From Rhodobacteraceae bacterium UBA1943 (lineage in GTDB: Bacteria; Pseudomonadota; Alphaproteobacteria; Rhodobacterales; Rhodobacteraceae): DNA of 51,822 bases. The stretch spans positions 1-51,822 of the forward strand of contig DDEX01000100.1 of NCBI GenBank assembly GCA_002336845.1, given 5' to 3'. The translations under genes were made by a program, and so were the position numbers. Below, piece after piece: positions 32,975 to 41,687 of this stretch. How positions within the stretch are numbered: position 1 is the first letter of the stretch; each line of letters starts with the position of its first letter. Under the pieces are notes generated by a model. The model ran no database searches. It saw only the letters and a list, made by a program, of their open reading frames with translations, and was not told the DNA's origin.

Positions 32975-33255
32975 GACGCAAAGGCCAAATACCTGCCCCG
33001 GCGCGGCGAGAGTTTCCTTGACCGCACCCCTCATCCCGCCTATACGCGCCCGATCCGGGGCGAAAGCCTGCCGGACCCGATTCCTTTTGCCATCGAACCC
33101 GTCTTCTTCGCCGGGCTGGGCTGCGGGAATAGGTACAGGAAAACGCCTTTCCATCTCCGGCGGGCTCGCGGTCATCGCGGGGACTCGATCGAAGACCAGG
33201 AGCTCTGGGGCGGCCTCACTTCGCGGACCATACCGCGAGCAACAGGAGACAGGCG

Positions 33256-33630
33256 ATGAACCTGATCGCACAGATTGAGGCCGAGCAGATTGCTGCGCTC
33301 GGCAAGACGATCCCAGACTTCAAGGCCGGCGACACCGTTCGCGTCGGCTTCAAGGTCACCGAAGGCAGCCGCACCCGCGTGCAGAACTATGAAGGCGTCG
33401 TGATCGGCCGCAAGGGCGGCGCGACCATTTCCGCCTCGTTCACCGTGCGCAAGATTTCCTTCGGTGAAGGTGTGGAACGCGTGTTCCCGCTGTATTCGAC
33501 GAACATCGATTCAATCGATGTTGTCCGTCGCGGCAAGGTGCGTCGCGCCAAGCTGTATTACCTGCGCTCGCGCCGCGGCAAGTCGGCCCGGATCGCGGAA
33601 GATTCGACCTACAAAGCGAAATCCGAGTAA
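33256..33630 (+). CDS. rplS: 50S ribosomal protein L19
   Basis: A 124-residue protein with the L19 core FKAGDTVRVGFKVTEGSRTR, VQNYEGVVIGRKGGATISAS, FTVRKISFGEGVERVFPLYS and VRRGKVRRAKLYYLRSRRGK. It sits at the 30S-50S interface. ACAGGAGACAGGCG precedes the ATG. The 281 bp between trmD and rplS hold no gene; the space probably contains a promoter or leader, but no specific motif could be named. Confidence 0.97.
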   Translation: MNLIAQIEAEQIAALGKTIPDFKAGDTVRVGFKVTEGSRTRVQNYEGVVIGRKGGATISASFTVRKISFGEGVERVFPLYSTNIDSIDVVRRGKVRRAKLYYLRSRRGKSARIAEDSTYKAKSE

Positions 33631-33642
33631 GGAGCGGCCGCA

Positions 33643-33864
33643 ATGAAAGACGGTATTCACCCCGACTATCACTTCATCGAAGTGAAAATGACCGACGGCA
33701 CGACCTATTCCACCCGCTCCACCTGGGGCAAGGAAGGCGAGACGCTGGCGCTGGACATCGATCCGCTGTCGCACCCCGCCTGGACCGGCCAGACCGCCAA
33801 GCTGATGGACACCGGCGGTCGCGTGTCGAAGTTCAAGAACAAGTATGCGGGCCTGGGTTTCTAA
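33643..33864 (+). CDS. rpmE: 50S ribosomal protein L31, zinc-free type
   Basis: A 73-residue protein starting MKDGIHPDYHFIEVKMTDGT. It has the L31 order HPDYH, then TYSTRSTWGKEG, DIDPLSHPAWTGQ and the C-terminal GRVSKFKNKYAGLGF. There is no cysteine at all, so the CxxC zinc ribbon of classical L31 is absent; this is the C-minus form found in alphaproteobacteria. It follows rplS by 12 bp and ends at a perfect terminator. Confidence 0.95.
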   Translation: MKDGIHPDYHFIEVKMTDGTTYSTRSTWGKEGETLALDIDPLSHPAWTGQTAKLMDTGGRVSKFKNKYAGLGF

Positions 33865-33890
33865 GCCAGGCAAGGCAAGCGAATTTCAGA

Positions 33891-33916
33891 AGGCGCGCCA
33901 AAAGGCGCGCCTTTTT
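33891..33916 (+). terminator. Rho-independent terminator after rpmE
   Basis: AGGCGCGCC at 33891-33899 and GGCGCGCCT at 33904-33912 form a perfect 9-bp stem with an AAAA loop, followed directly by TTTTC. Confidence 0.9.
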
Positions 33917-33978
33917 CTTACTTCGCCTATATGAAAGCCATTTTCTGTGCCGATCTCTTTTTCAACAGGAGATAGGCA

Positions 33979-35436
33979 ATGCGGGCATACGATCTGATTT
34001 TGCTGCCAATTGCGATCTTGGCCGCAGCTATTGTCATTCAGCCAAACCTTTTGACGGTTGCCAGCTTTCTCATACTTACCGGCATTGGCATCCCGATAAC
34101 CATACTGGCATGGTCCGCGGTGCCGCTGGCCATGGTGCTGCTTCCGGCCCGCATTCTTCAAAGGTTTGTGCTGGAAACCTTTCTACCCGTATTTCTGGCC
34201 TGGGCCGTTTCCGTTGGATTGGTCATGTCCGGGCTTGTCTGGGCCGCAAGCCAGGACCGCGCCGGACAGCGTGCCGAGGCCGAGCGGTGGCTTGCGGCTG
34301 ATCACGATGGTCTGACAGGGCCAGCGGCGGTTCACCGTCTGGGTATTATTTCCCAGAGTGGTCAATGCGAGGCCCTTTGCCAGCGGCTGCTTTTAAATGG
34401 CACGGTGAAGGCAGTCATCATGGCCAAAGGGGGGGATGTTGCACTGCCGCTGAACCCCGAACATGCCGCGACAATCTGGGCCTTTGAAACCCGCCAGGGA
34501 TGTCCGGTCACACATGTACCGACAGACAACCATCTGACGGTCCGCAGGGAAGCGACCGGAAAGGCGGCACCTGACACGTCAAGGATGATCAGGCAGGCTG
34601 CGGCGCAAGGGCTGTGTCTGGTCGAGCGACCGGGAGTAATTGCCGAGGCTGACATCGTGATCGCCCAAGTCAGCCTTCGCAGTGCTCCCAGCCCGCGTGG
34701 CTCTGGCTTCCGCTCTGGTGCTGACCGGCTGGCGGTAACTGCGCAGATCATCTGGACAGTTCGCGATGGCCAATTGAGCGAAGCATTTCGGGCAACCAAA
34801 GTCACCGGACCCGAGATCGCGCCAATACTGGTGGTGACCGGCACAGCATCGGGAGGGATGGATATAGGCTTGGGTTACCTTCGCCCAAACACGTTTCAAA
34901 TGGGCAACCTGATCCCCTTCGAAGGCTTTGTTGCCGCGCGCCTTGGGTTGAACCTGTCGCTTGCAGGGCCGTTGGTGCTGCCTGACCTGAATCTGCCGCC
35001 CCGCGATGTCTTTGCCCGCCGCCTTGCCGCGCCGGGCGCTTTCTCGGATGCCGATGTTGATCTGGCGCGGGATTTTGTTGGCACGATCCTGAATGGCCGC
35101 TGCTGCGATGCCGAGGATTGCGCCCTTTTCCTGAGGATGATTGAAGACCCGCGCATCCCCCTGTTTCGCGAGGCTGCCCTGATTACACCCGACTATTTCC
35201 CCGGTGCCGACGCGGCCTGGAAACAGCGGTATATCAAGGCCGCAGTTCAACATCTTGCCAGCGCCGACAAGGCCGAACCCCCCTTGGCCGCACGGATGCT
35301 GGCCGGGCTTTCCGATGGCGATCTTCATGCACACGAAAGCGAGATTCGTAAAGTTCTTGATACCCTGTCAGATCAGGCGGCGGTGGAACGACTGATTGTC
35401 AGGCTAAGACTGCTCGCTGGCAAAGCGAGCGATTAG
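33979..35436 (+). CDS. Membrane protein of unknown function between rpmE and mipZ
   Basis: A 485-residue protein that I do not recognise. Two or three N-terminal spans (LILLPIAILAAAIVIQPNLL, TVASFLILTGIGIPITILAW, and FLAWAVSVGLVMSGLVWAAS) precede a large soluble domain from residue 90. It contains many cysteines in pairs or near-pairs (SGQCEALCQRLL, NGRCCDAEDCALFL) that could be disulfides if it faces the periplasm. A C-terminal helical region ends near the stop. It is less GC-rich in third positions than its neighbours, with runs such as TTTTAAATGG and ATTATTTCCC. It starts 63 bp after the terminator and has AACAGGAG before the ATG. Confidence 0.75.
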   Translation: MRAYDLILLPIAILAAAIVIQPNLLTVASFLILTGIGIPITILAWSAVPLAMVLLPARILQRFVLETFLPVFLAWAVSVGLVMSGLVWAASQDRAGQRAEAERWLAADHDGLTGPAAVHRLGIISQSGQCEALCQRLLLNGTVKAVIMAKGGDVALPLNPEHAATIWAFETRQGCPVTHVPTDNHLTVRREATGKAAPDTSRMIRQAAAQGLCLVERPGVIAEADIVIAQVSLRSAPSPRGSGFRSGADRLAVTAQIIWTVRDGQLSEAFRATKVTGPEIAPILVVTGTASGGMDIGLGYLRPNTFQMGNLIPFEGFVAARLGLNLSLAGPLVLPDLNLPPRDVFARRLAAPGAFSDADVDLARDFVGTILNGRCCDAEDCALFLRMIEDPRIPLFREAALITPDYFPGADAAWKQRYIKAAVQHLASADKAEPPLAARMLAGLSDGDLHAHESEIRKVLDTLSDQAAVERLIVRLRLLAGKASD

Positions 35437-35535
35437 GCAGGCTGTCCACCCGGTTGCCGCAGGGGTTATCTTCCGGGGACCCTTGCGCGAAAACCCGCCA
35501 GTTGTTACCCAAGCCGATACCATCGGGGGTAAAGA

Positions 35536-36345
35536 ATGGCGCATATCATCGTCGTCGGAAACGAGAAGGGCGGATCGGGCAAGTCCACCACCTCGATGCA
35601 TGTGGCGACGGCGCTGGTGCGCATGGGGCATCGGGTTGGCGCGCTGGATCTGGATCTGCGCCAGAAAAGTTTCGGTCGCTATGTCGAGAACCGCCGCGCC
35701 TATCTGGCGCGCACCGGGGTTGATCTGCCGTCACCCGATTACCGCGATTTGCCAGAGGTGGAGCCGGCGCAGATGCTGCCCGGCGAAAACCCCTATGATG
35801 CGCGCCTGTCAGCCGCCGTGGCGGCGCTGGAGCCAGTCAGCGATTTCATCATCATCGACTGCCCCGGCAGCCATACGCGGCTAAGCCAGGTGGCCCATTC
35901 GCTGGCCGATACGCTTATCACCCCCCTGAACGACAGCTTTGTCGATTTCGACCTGCTGGCGCGGATTGACCCCGAGACCGGCAAGATCATCGGGCCGTCG
36001 ATCTATTCGGAAATGGTGTGGAACGCGCGGCAGTTGCGGGCGCAGGCCGGGCTGAAGCCGATCGACTGGATCGTATTGCGCAACCGCCTTGGCGCTCAGG
36101 TCATGCACAACAAGCGCAAGGTGGGCGCGGCGCTGGAAGAACTGTCGCGCCGGATCGGATTTCGTGTGGCGCCCGGCTTTGCCGAGCGCGTGATCTTCCG
36201 TGAGCTGTTCCCGCGCGGGCTGACGGTTCTGGACCTGAAGGATACCGGGGTGGATACCCTGAACCTGTCCAACGTCGCCGCGCGTCAGGAAGTGCGCGAC
36301 CTGCTCAAGGCGCTCAGGCTTCCAGGTGTTGAGGTGAATATCTGA
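35536..36345 (+). CDS. mipZ: Division-plane positioning ATPase MipZ
   Basis: A 269-residue ParA/MinD-type ATPase. The deviant Walker A is NEKGGSGKSTTSMHVATAL (about residues 9-27). It continues with LDLDLRQKSFGRYVENRRAY, then IIIDCPGSHTRLSQ and TPLNDSFVDFDLLARIDPET, and DWIVLRNRLGAQ and RVIFRELFPRGLTVLDL near the C-terminus. These are the distinctive MipZ sequences, rather than ParA or MinD. MipZ forms a gradient from the poles and blocks FtsZ there, setting midcell division, as in Caulobacter. It is monocistronic; a small convergent frame overlaps its last 32 bp. Confidence 0.93.
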   Translation: MAHIIVVGNEKGGSGKSTTSMHVATALVRMGHRVGALDLDLRQKSFGRYVENRRAYLARTGVDLPSPDYRDLPEVEPAQMLPGENPYDARLSAAVAALEPVSDFIIIDCPGSHTRLSQVAHSLADTLITPLNDSFVDFDLLARIDPETGKIIGPSIYSEMVWNARQLRAQAGLKPIDWIVLRNRLGAQVMHNKRKVGAALEELSRRIGFRVAPGFAERVIFRELFPRGLTVLDLKDTGVDTLNLSNVAARQEVRDLLKALRLPGVEVNI

Positions 36346-36475
36346 ACAGAACCGAGCAGGCCTGCCCGCGGCGGGCTTCGCGCAGACCGATCCGCGACAG
36401 GCGGTCATCGAACGCATCGGTGGTTGCGGCGGGCTTGCGACCCAGCAGGGCGATCAGGTTACGGTAAAGCTGCAT
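36314..36475 (-). CDS. 53-residue basic protein, unknown
   Basis: A short frame begins MQLYRNLIALLGRKPAATTD and continues AFDDRLSRIGLREARRG to an end at HLEA. GGGAGG lies 5-6 nt before the ATG at 36475, a strong ribosome site. The peptide is soluble, helical and basic, without a motif. Its 3' end overlaps the 3' end of mipZ by 32 bp on the opposite strand. Below the usual size cut for gene callers, so it may be missed; I recognise no family. Confidence 0.5.
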   Translation of the reverse strand: MQLYRNLIALLGRKPAATTDAFDDRLSRIGLREARRGQACSVLFRYSPQHLEA

Positions 36476-36640
36476 GGCTTCCTCCCGGTTAACATTGATT
36501 CAACTTGCAAGCGAACCGCGGCAGGAAGATGTCCGTCAAAGGGTGATTTTGGTGCCATTCGCGGGCGGGCTGTGTCGCGGCTTGAGCAAACTGCCTTGGC
36601 CGTGGCAGAACCATGGCAAGACCTCAAGGAAGCCCACGCC

Positions 36641-38149
36641 ATGACGAATGTGTTGTTCAATGCCCTGTTCGCCCCACTGTCTGGCCGCGAGACGGCGTTT
36701 CTGATCCTGCCCGATGGCCGCGAAATGACAGGCGACGCCTTCCTGAGGCTGGTGTCGCGTCTGGCCCATGCCCTGCGCGGTGCGGGGGTTGGGCCGGGCG
36801 ACCGCGTGGCCGTGCAGGTGGTGAAATCGCCCGAGGCGCTGGCGGTTTATGCCGCGACCGTGGCGCTGGGCGCGGTGTTCTTGCCGCTGAACACGGCCTA
36901 TACGCCCGAGGAGGTTGACTATTTCCTGGGCAATGCAACGCCGAGTGCGTTCCTGTGCGATCCGGTCAAACAGGCGGCCCTGGCCCCGGTGGCGGCGCGG
37001 CACGGCGCCCGGCTGATCACTTTGGGTGCGACTGGCGGCGGGGAACTGACTGAGTTGGCGGAAGGCCAACCCGACACCTTTGTGCCGGCCCCGCGCGTGG
37101 CCGATGATCTGGCGGCGATTCTATACACATCCGGCACCACAGGCCGGTCAAAGGGCGCGATGCTGAGCCACGGCAACCTGTTGTCGAATGCGCAGGTTCT
37201 GGCTGATCTGTGGCGGTTCACAGATCGCGATGTGCTGTTGCACGCCTTGCCGATCTTTCACACGCATGGGTTGTTCGTTGCCTCGAACATCAGCCTGCTG
37301 ACCGGGGGCGCCATGATCTTCCTGCCGGGGTTCGACGTGGAGCAGGTGATCGGCCTTTTGCCGCGTGCGACCGCGATGATGGGGGTGCCGACCTTTTATA
37401 CCCGCCTTTTGGACGATCCCCGCTTTGACCGGGCACTGACGGCGCATCTGCGGCTGTTCGTATCCGGGTCTGCCCCGCTGCTGGCCGAAACGCATCGAGA
37501 GTTTGAGGCTCGCACCGGTCACCGCATTCTGGAACGCTATGGCATGACAGAGACCAACATGAACACCTCTAACCCCTATGAGGGCGAGCGGCGGGCGGGC
37601 ACGGTGGGGCAACCCCTGCCGGGTGTGGACCTGCGGGTGATGGGCGAGGCGGGCGAGGTTGCGCAAGGCGAGGTTGGCGTGATCGAGGTGCGCGGGCCGA
37701 ATGTCTTTCAGGGCTATTGGCAGATGCCGGAAAAGACGCGGGAAGAGCTGCGCGCCGACGGCTGGTTCATCACCGGCGATCTGGGCACGGTGGACGCCGA
37801 TGGCTATGTCACCATCGTCGGGCGGGCCAAGGACCTGATCATTTCTGGCGGGTTCAACATCTATCCCAAAGAGGTCGAGTTGCTGCTGGACGAACAGCCC
37901 GGCGTGCTGGAAAGCGCGGTGATCGGCCTGCCGCATCCGGATTTTGGCGAGGCGGTCTTTGCCGTGCTGACACCGCAAAAGGGCGTGGTTCTGGATGCCA
38001 AGGCGGTTCTGGCGGGCCTGCACGACCGGCTGGCGCGGTTCAAGCAGCCCAAGGCTGCGGTCGTGGTGGCGGATCTGCCGCGCAACACGATGGGCAAGGT
38101 GCAAAAGAACCTGCTGCGGGCCGAGTATGCAGGGTGGTTCCAGAATTAG
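36641..38149 (+). CDS. matB: Malonyl-CoA synthetase
   Basis: A 502-residue acyl-adenylate-forming enzyme. The P-loop is AILYTSGTTGRSKGAMLSHG near residue 160; PIFHTHGLFVASNISLLTGG and LRLFVSGSAPLLAETHREFE follow, then ERYGMTETNMNTSNPYEGER. The A8 hinge is KDLIISGGFNIYPKEVE, and the catalytic and regulatory Lys lies in NTMGKVQKNLL. These are near-identical in pattern to Rhizobium MatB. It makes malonyl-CoA from malonate, CoA and ATP. No malonate transporter or decarboxylase lies beside it. The ATG at 36641 matches the family start. Confidence 0.9.
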   Translation: MTNVLFNALFAPLSGRETAFLILPDGREMTGDAFLRLVSRLAHALRGAGVGPGDRVAVQVVKSPEALAVYAATVALGAVFLPLNTAYTPEEVDYFLGNATPSAFLCDPVKQAALAPVAARHGARLITLGATGGGELTELAEGQPDTFVPAPRVADDLAAILYTSGTTGRSKGAMLSHGNLLSNAQVLADLWRFTDRDVLLHALPIFHTHGLFVASNISLLTGGAMIFLPGFDVEQVIGLLPRATAMMGVPTFYTRLLDDPRFDRALTAHLRLFVSGSAPLLAETHREFEARTGHRILERYGMTETNMNTSNPYEGERRAGTVGQPLPGVDLRVMGEAGEVAQGEVGVIEVRGPNVFQGYWQMPEKTREELRADGWFITGDLGTVDADGYVTIVGRAKDLIISGGFNIYPKEVELLLDEQPGVLESAVIGLPHPDFGEAVFAVLTPQKGVVLDAKAVLAGLHDRLARFKQPKAAVVVADLPRNTMGKVQKNLLRAEYAGWFQN

Positions 38150-38162
38150 TCCGGGGCAGATA

Positions 38163-38196
38163 AAGGGGGGCCTGAAATGTTCAGGCCGCCCCTTGT
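38163..38196 (+). terminator. Terminator hairpin after matB
   Basis: AAGGGG-GGCCTGAA at 38163-38176 pairs with TTCAGGCC-GCCCCTT at 38180-38194, followed by GTTT. It begins 14 bp after the matB stop. Confidence 0.75.
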
Positions 38197-38495
38197 TTGG
38201 CGCCAGAGAACGCCGGGGCGGCCTTGACCGAACATGACCGGATCAGAAATCCGGCGCGGCTTGGGCTGCCCGATCGGGTCTTACAATTCCCCCTGCCGCC
38301 ATCATCTTAGGGCAACTAAGGGGAAATTTAGGCAAAACGCGTCAGAGTTGTCAAAGGTCTCGATAGATTGCCTTTGGATTGCAATACAAAGCCAGAATGG
38401 AGCGGACAATCTTTACAGAACTGGAAACAATTTCAGATTTTCGCGCCTAAGGCGATCTGCCAAACGGCGAATCGCCTTTGCCACATTTGATGGAC
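38197..38495. other. Non-coding region between matB and a small leftward gene
   Basis: No gene is supported. It is less GC-rich than its surroundings (38300-38450). AAGGCGAT at 38449-38456 and ATCGCCTT at 38471-38478 form a perfect inverted repeat just beyond the stop of the leftward small gene and may end its transcript. Confidence 0.45.
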
Positions 38496-38645
38496 CTAGC
38501 GCGCAGCAAGCGCGCGTGCCGGCTGGCGCAGGGGGGTTTTCATCGCTTCGGGGCGGCGGCGGTTGGCGCGGGCCCAAGGCAAGACCACCTGAACTTCGGT
38601 CGAGGCGGTGATCACGGATTTCAGCCAACGGCGCTGCTTTGTCAT
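38496..38645 (-). CDS. 49-residue basic protein, unknown but likely conserved
   Basis: The frame begins MTKQRRWLKSVITASTEVQV and ends ALAAR, with VLPWARANRRRPEAMKTPLR between. CAGGAG lies 8 nt upstream of the ATG at 38645. I recall small Rhodobacteraceae proteins starting with a similar K-x-x-R-W-[LM]-K-S-V-I motif and ending Ala-Ala-Arg, but cannot name the family. Strongly basic and without a membrane span. It lies alone between matB and pgeF. Confidence 0.6.
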   Translation of the reverse strand: MTKQRRWLKSVITASTEVQVVLPWARANRRRPEAMKTPLRQPARALAAR

Positions 38646-38866
38646 TTCGATCTCCTGTTCCGGTTTTCCCGGTATGGCCAAGATATCGCAAGGGTTTGCG
38701 GCGCAGGTTGGACCGAAACGCGGAATTGGCGCGCGACGGGGTGGGAACCACGGCGGCGCTGCCTTGTTCGTAAATAGCTGATTTTCCGCAACTTGTTTCG
38801 CCAAAGGAAACGATATGCTTGGATTGTTGCGTCAAAAATGGCGAAATCCGGGCGAAAAGGCGCGTG

Positions 38867-39619
38867 CTACAGCCGGATGATTGAGATCAGGCGGCCGTAA
38901 TCCGCCTCGCCCGCATGGGTGGTGCGGCGGTAGGAAAAGAATCTCGCCGGGTCGGAATAGGTGCAATGGCCGGTCCATTCGGCGTTGCCAACCCCCGCCT
39001 GCCGCAACCGCCATAGCCCGTAAGAGGGCAGGTCGAACAGAAGGCGGTCGCCGTTGCCTTGGGTGAAGAACCGGCTGGTGGCGCGGTCGTCGTCGGTAAA
39101 AGCCTCGAAAAACTCTGGCCCGACCTCATAGGCGCGCTGGCTGATCGTGGGGCCGATCACGGCGGCGGTGTTTGCCCGGCTGGCCCCCAAAGCCTCCATC
39201 GCGTCCAGCACCGCCTCTAGCACACCATCTTTCGCGCCGCGCCATCCGGCATGGGCGGCCCCGATCACGCCCGCGCCCGTATCCGCGAACAATACGGGCT
39301 GGCAATCGGCGGTCAGGATGGCAAGGCCAAGGCCGGGTGTCGCGGTGACGACACCATCGGCGCGGGGCCGGTCAGATAGCGGGCCGCTGACGGCGATGAC
39401 ATCGGCGGAATGGACCTGATGCAGCGACACCAACGCCTCTGGCGTAAGGTCAAGCGCCGCCGTGGCGCGGGCGCGGTTGATGGCCACGATCTCGCTTTGG
39501 TCGCTGGATCCGGTGCCGCAGTTCAGACCCGAAAAAATGCCCGAGGACGCCCCGCCCTTGCGGGTGAAGAAACCGTGGCGCGGGGCCAGGGAGGCCGAGG
39601 TGATCAGTTCCAGCGTCAT
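38867..39619 (-). CDS. pgeF: Peptidoglycan editing factor PgeF (YfiH, laccase-like fold)
   Basis: A 250-residue protein. The zinc-binding and active-site motifs are SLHQVHSADVIAV, LTADCQPVLFADTG and IGAAHAGWRGAKDGVL (His, Cys, His). The N-terminus APRHGFFTRKGGASSGIFSG is a family hallmark. Members were called polyphenol oxidases but act on wrongly incorporated peptidoglycan precursors (L-Ser at position 1) and on purine nucleosides. It is the last gene of the lgt operon and overlaps the methyltransferase gene by 4 bp. Confidence 0.92.
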   Translation of the reverse strand: MTLELITSASLAPRHGFFTRKGGASSGIFSGLNCGTGSSDQSEIVAINRARATAALDLTPEALVSLHQVHSADVIAVSGPLSDRPRADGVVTATPGLGLAILTADCQPVLFADTGAGVIGAAHAGWRGAKDGVLEAVLDAMEALGASRANTAAVIGPTISQRAYEVGPEFFEAFTDDDRATSRFFTQGNGDRLLFDLPSYGLWRLRQAGVGNAEWTGHCTYSDPARFFSYRRTTHAGEADYGRLISIIRL

Positions 39620-40674
39620 GCGAATCCGGGCGGCAGCGGGGCGCCGGGCGGAAAGACGGCCAGCGCCTTGAACAAGTGTCCCATTTCGGCAGGCGCGGTC
39701 AAGCGGCGAGTGGCCGTAAGATGTGCTTCCAGCGCCGCACCGGTAAGCCCTTGCGCCAGATGTTCGGCGCGCGCCTCGATCCCGAGTGTGGTCAGAAGAT
39801 ATCCTTGATTCACAATGGCATGTCGGGCGGGACTTGCGGCTTTTGCCAACGGTTCAAAGGCGACATGGGCCGTCAGATCCGCCTCGCCCGGCTCTGTACA
39901 CGGATCGGTGAAGCGATGCGCCTTCATTGCCTGAAACGTATCGCCAAGCGAGATCCAGCCGCCATAGTCGATCACCAGCGCCAGCCCGCCATGGGCCGCA
40001 ATGCGCTGGCCGATCCCGGCCATGACAGGCCCGGCGGCAGGGCATATTTCCACCACATCGCCCGGCGCGGTATCGCTCAGCCGGTCTTCGACCACACCAA
40101 AGGGGGCGAGGGGAGACAGGCCAAGATGCAAGGCCCCGTCTTTCAGCCCCACCAGGGTTTCGCGCCAGCCCGCACCGTCACGCGTGAACTGGCGGATGGG
40201 CAGGGCGTCGAAAAACTCATTGGCCAGCAGGAACAGCGGGGCCTGCGGCAAATCTTCGGCCCGGTCCAGCCAGGTTACGGGGTGGTTGCCCAGCGTCTGG
40301 CGTTGGCGCGCGCGCAGGGTGGTGCTGGCCTCGACCAGATGCACCTGTGCGGCGGCGTGAAAGCCGCGAACCCCCCGCGTCGCACGCAGCACGTCGGCCA
40401 TCAGCGTGCCACGTCCCGGTCCAAGCTCTGCCAGGGTGAAGGGGGCAGGGCGGCCAAGGTCCAGCCAATATTGTGCAAGGGCAAGGCCCAGCAGCTCGCC
40501 GAACATCTGCGAGATTTCGGGCGCGGTGGTAAAGTCTCCGCCCTGCCCGAACGGGTCGCGAGTGGCATAATAGCCGTGCTGCGGGTTCAGCAGGCATTCG
40601 GCCATATAGTCCGACAGGCGCATCGGCCCCGTGACGGCAATGCGGGCCTTGAGGATATCGGCCAGCGCCGTCAT
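39616..40674 (-). CDS. SAM-dependent methyltransferase, NDUFAF7/MidA family
   Basis: A 352-residue class I methyltransferase. It starts LADILKARIAVTGPMRLSDY with MAECLLNPQHGYYATRDPFG, then TTAPEISQMFGELLGL, as in MidA. The SAM motif is LAELGPGRGTLMADVLRA, and LFLLANEFFDALPIRQF follows. The eukaryotic homologue dimethylates an arginine of complex I subunit NDUFS2; a like role in the NADH dehydrogenase is plausible but not shown in bacteria. It overlaps lgt and pgeF by ATGA at both ends. Confidence 0.9.
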   Translation of the reverse strand: MTALADILKARIAVTGPMRLSDYMAECLLNPQHGYYATRDPFGQGGDFTTAPEISQMFGELLGLALAQYWLDLGRPAPFTLAELGPGRGTLMADVLRATRGVRGFHAAAQVHLVEASTTLRARQRQTLGNHPVTWLDRAEDLPQAPLFLLANEFFDALPIRQFTRDGAGWRETLVGLKDGALHLGLSPLAPFGVVEDRLSDTAPGDVVEICPAAGPVMAGIGQRIAAHGGLALVIDYGGWISLGDTFQAMKAHRFTDPCTEPGEADLTAHVAFEPLAKAASPARHAIVNQGYLLTTLGIEARAEHLAQGLTGAALEAHLTATRRLTAPAEMGHLFKALAVFPPGAPLPPGFA

Positions 40675-41546
40675 GCCGCGCGGGCGCGGGCGACAAACCA
40701 GACCCCGGCGGCAATCATCGGCAGCGACAGAAGTTGCCCCATGGTCAGGCCATAGCCACCCACATGCAGCGCCAGGCCCAGCGGATTGCCCAGCGTGATA
40801 AATTGCGCATCGGGTTGGCGGACGAATTCGACAGCAAAGCGCGACAGGCCATAGCCGACAAAAAACAACCCTGCCACCCGCCCCGGATAGCGCAGCCACC
40901 CGGCGCGCCAGATGGCCCAGGCCAGAATGGCGAACAGCAACAGCCCTTCAAGTGCGGCCTCGTAAAGCTGGCTGGGATGACGGGCGCAGATGGTCAAAAG
41001 GTCGGGGCAGCTTTGCGCGGCATCACCGGGAAAAGCCACGCCCCAGGGCAGGTCGGTCGGGCGGCCCCACAGCTCTGCATTGATGAAATTGGCGATACGG
41101 CCCAGAAACAGGCCCGGTGGCGTGGCAATCGCCATCAGATCGGCCATGGTCAGCATGGGAATGCCCTCGCGGCGGCAGAACAGGATGCCCGCAACGACAA
41201 CACCCAGAAACCCGCCGTGAAACGACATGCCGCCGTGCCAGATAACGGGAATCTGCAACGGATTGGCCCAGAAGAACCCCGGATCATAGATCAGCACATA
41301 GCCGAGCCTGCCCCCAAGGATGACGCCCAGGATCACCCAGGTCAGCAGCCGCTCTACAGCTTCGGGCTGCATCGGGGCGCCGTTCGGCCACAGGCGCGGG
41401 GTTTTCAAGAGGGTGACGATCAGCTTCCATCCGATCAGCAGCCCCGCGATATAGGCCAGGGCATACCAGCGCAGGCTGAACTCCCACGAGCCAAGGCTGA
41501 TCGTGAAAATCACGGGCGAGATATCGGGGAAGGGGATATAGGACAT
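40671..41546 (-). CDS. lgt: Prolipoprotein diacylglyceryl transferase
   Basis: A 291-residue inner-membrane enzyme with seven spans. The Lgt signature is GRIANFINAELWGRPTDLPW, with the substrate Arg and Asn; also HGGMSFHGGFLGVVVAGILF with the essential His-Gly-Gly, and RHPSQLYEAALEGLLLF. It transfers diacylglycerol from phosphatidylglycerol to the lipobox Cys of prolipoproteins such as the OmpA lipoprotein at 17322-17975. It heads the lgt-NDUFAF7-pgeF operon. The start at 41546 gives MSYIPFPDISPVIFTISLG. Confidence 0.96.
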   Translation of the reverse strand: MSYIPFPDISPVIFTISLGSWEFSLRWYALAYIAGLLIGWKLIVTLLKTPRLWPNGAPMQPEAVERLLTWVILGVILGGRLGYVLIYDPGFFWANPLQIPVIWHGGMSFHGGFLGVVVAGILFCRREGIPMLTMADLMAIATPPGLFLGRIANFINAELWGRPTDLPWGVAFPGDAAQSCPDLLTICARHPSQLYEAALEGLLLFAILAWAIWRAGWLRYPGRVAGLFFVGYGLSRFAVEFVRQPDAQFITLGNPLGLALHVGGYGLTMGQLLSLPMIAAGVWFVARARAA

Positions 41547-41687
41547 GGCGCCTCTCGGTTGCCCCGGTTTGTCGGGGAGGGGCGGCGGCTTGTCAACGGC
41601 CTGAAGCGGCATGCGCGGACCCGGCCCTTGCCCGGCCCGGCCAGATGGTTAGAATATGCGGGTATCGCCAAGCCAAAGGGGCATCCC

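Noticed and set aside
32975..33255. Gap between trmD and rplS as a coding gene or L19 leader element
   Set aside because: Stretches look protein-like in one frame but stops and lack of a start argue against a gene; the known L19 leader class belongs to Firmicutes and I could not fit it.
38234..38611. A 125-codon plus-strand frame after matB
   Set aside because: No ribosome site, no domain, composition changes along its length, and its end lies opposite the better supported 49-residue gene.
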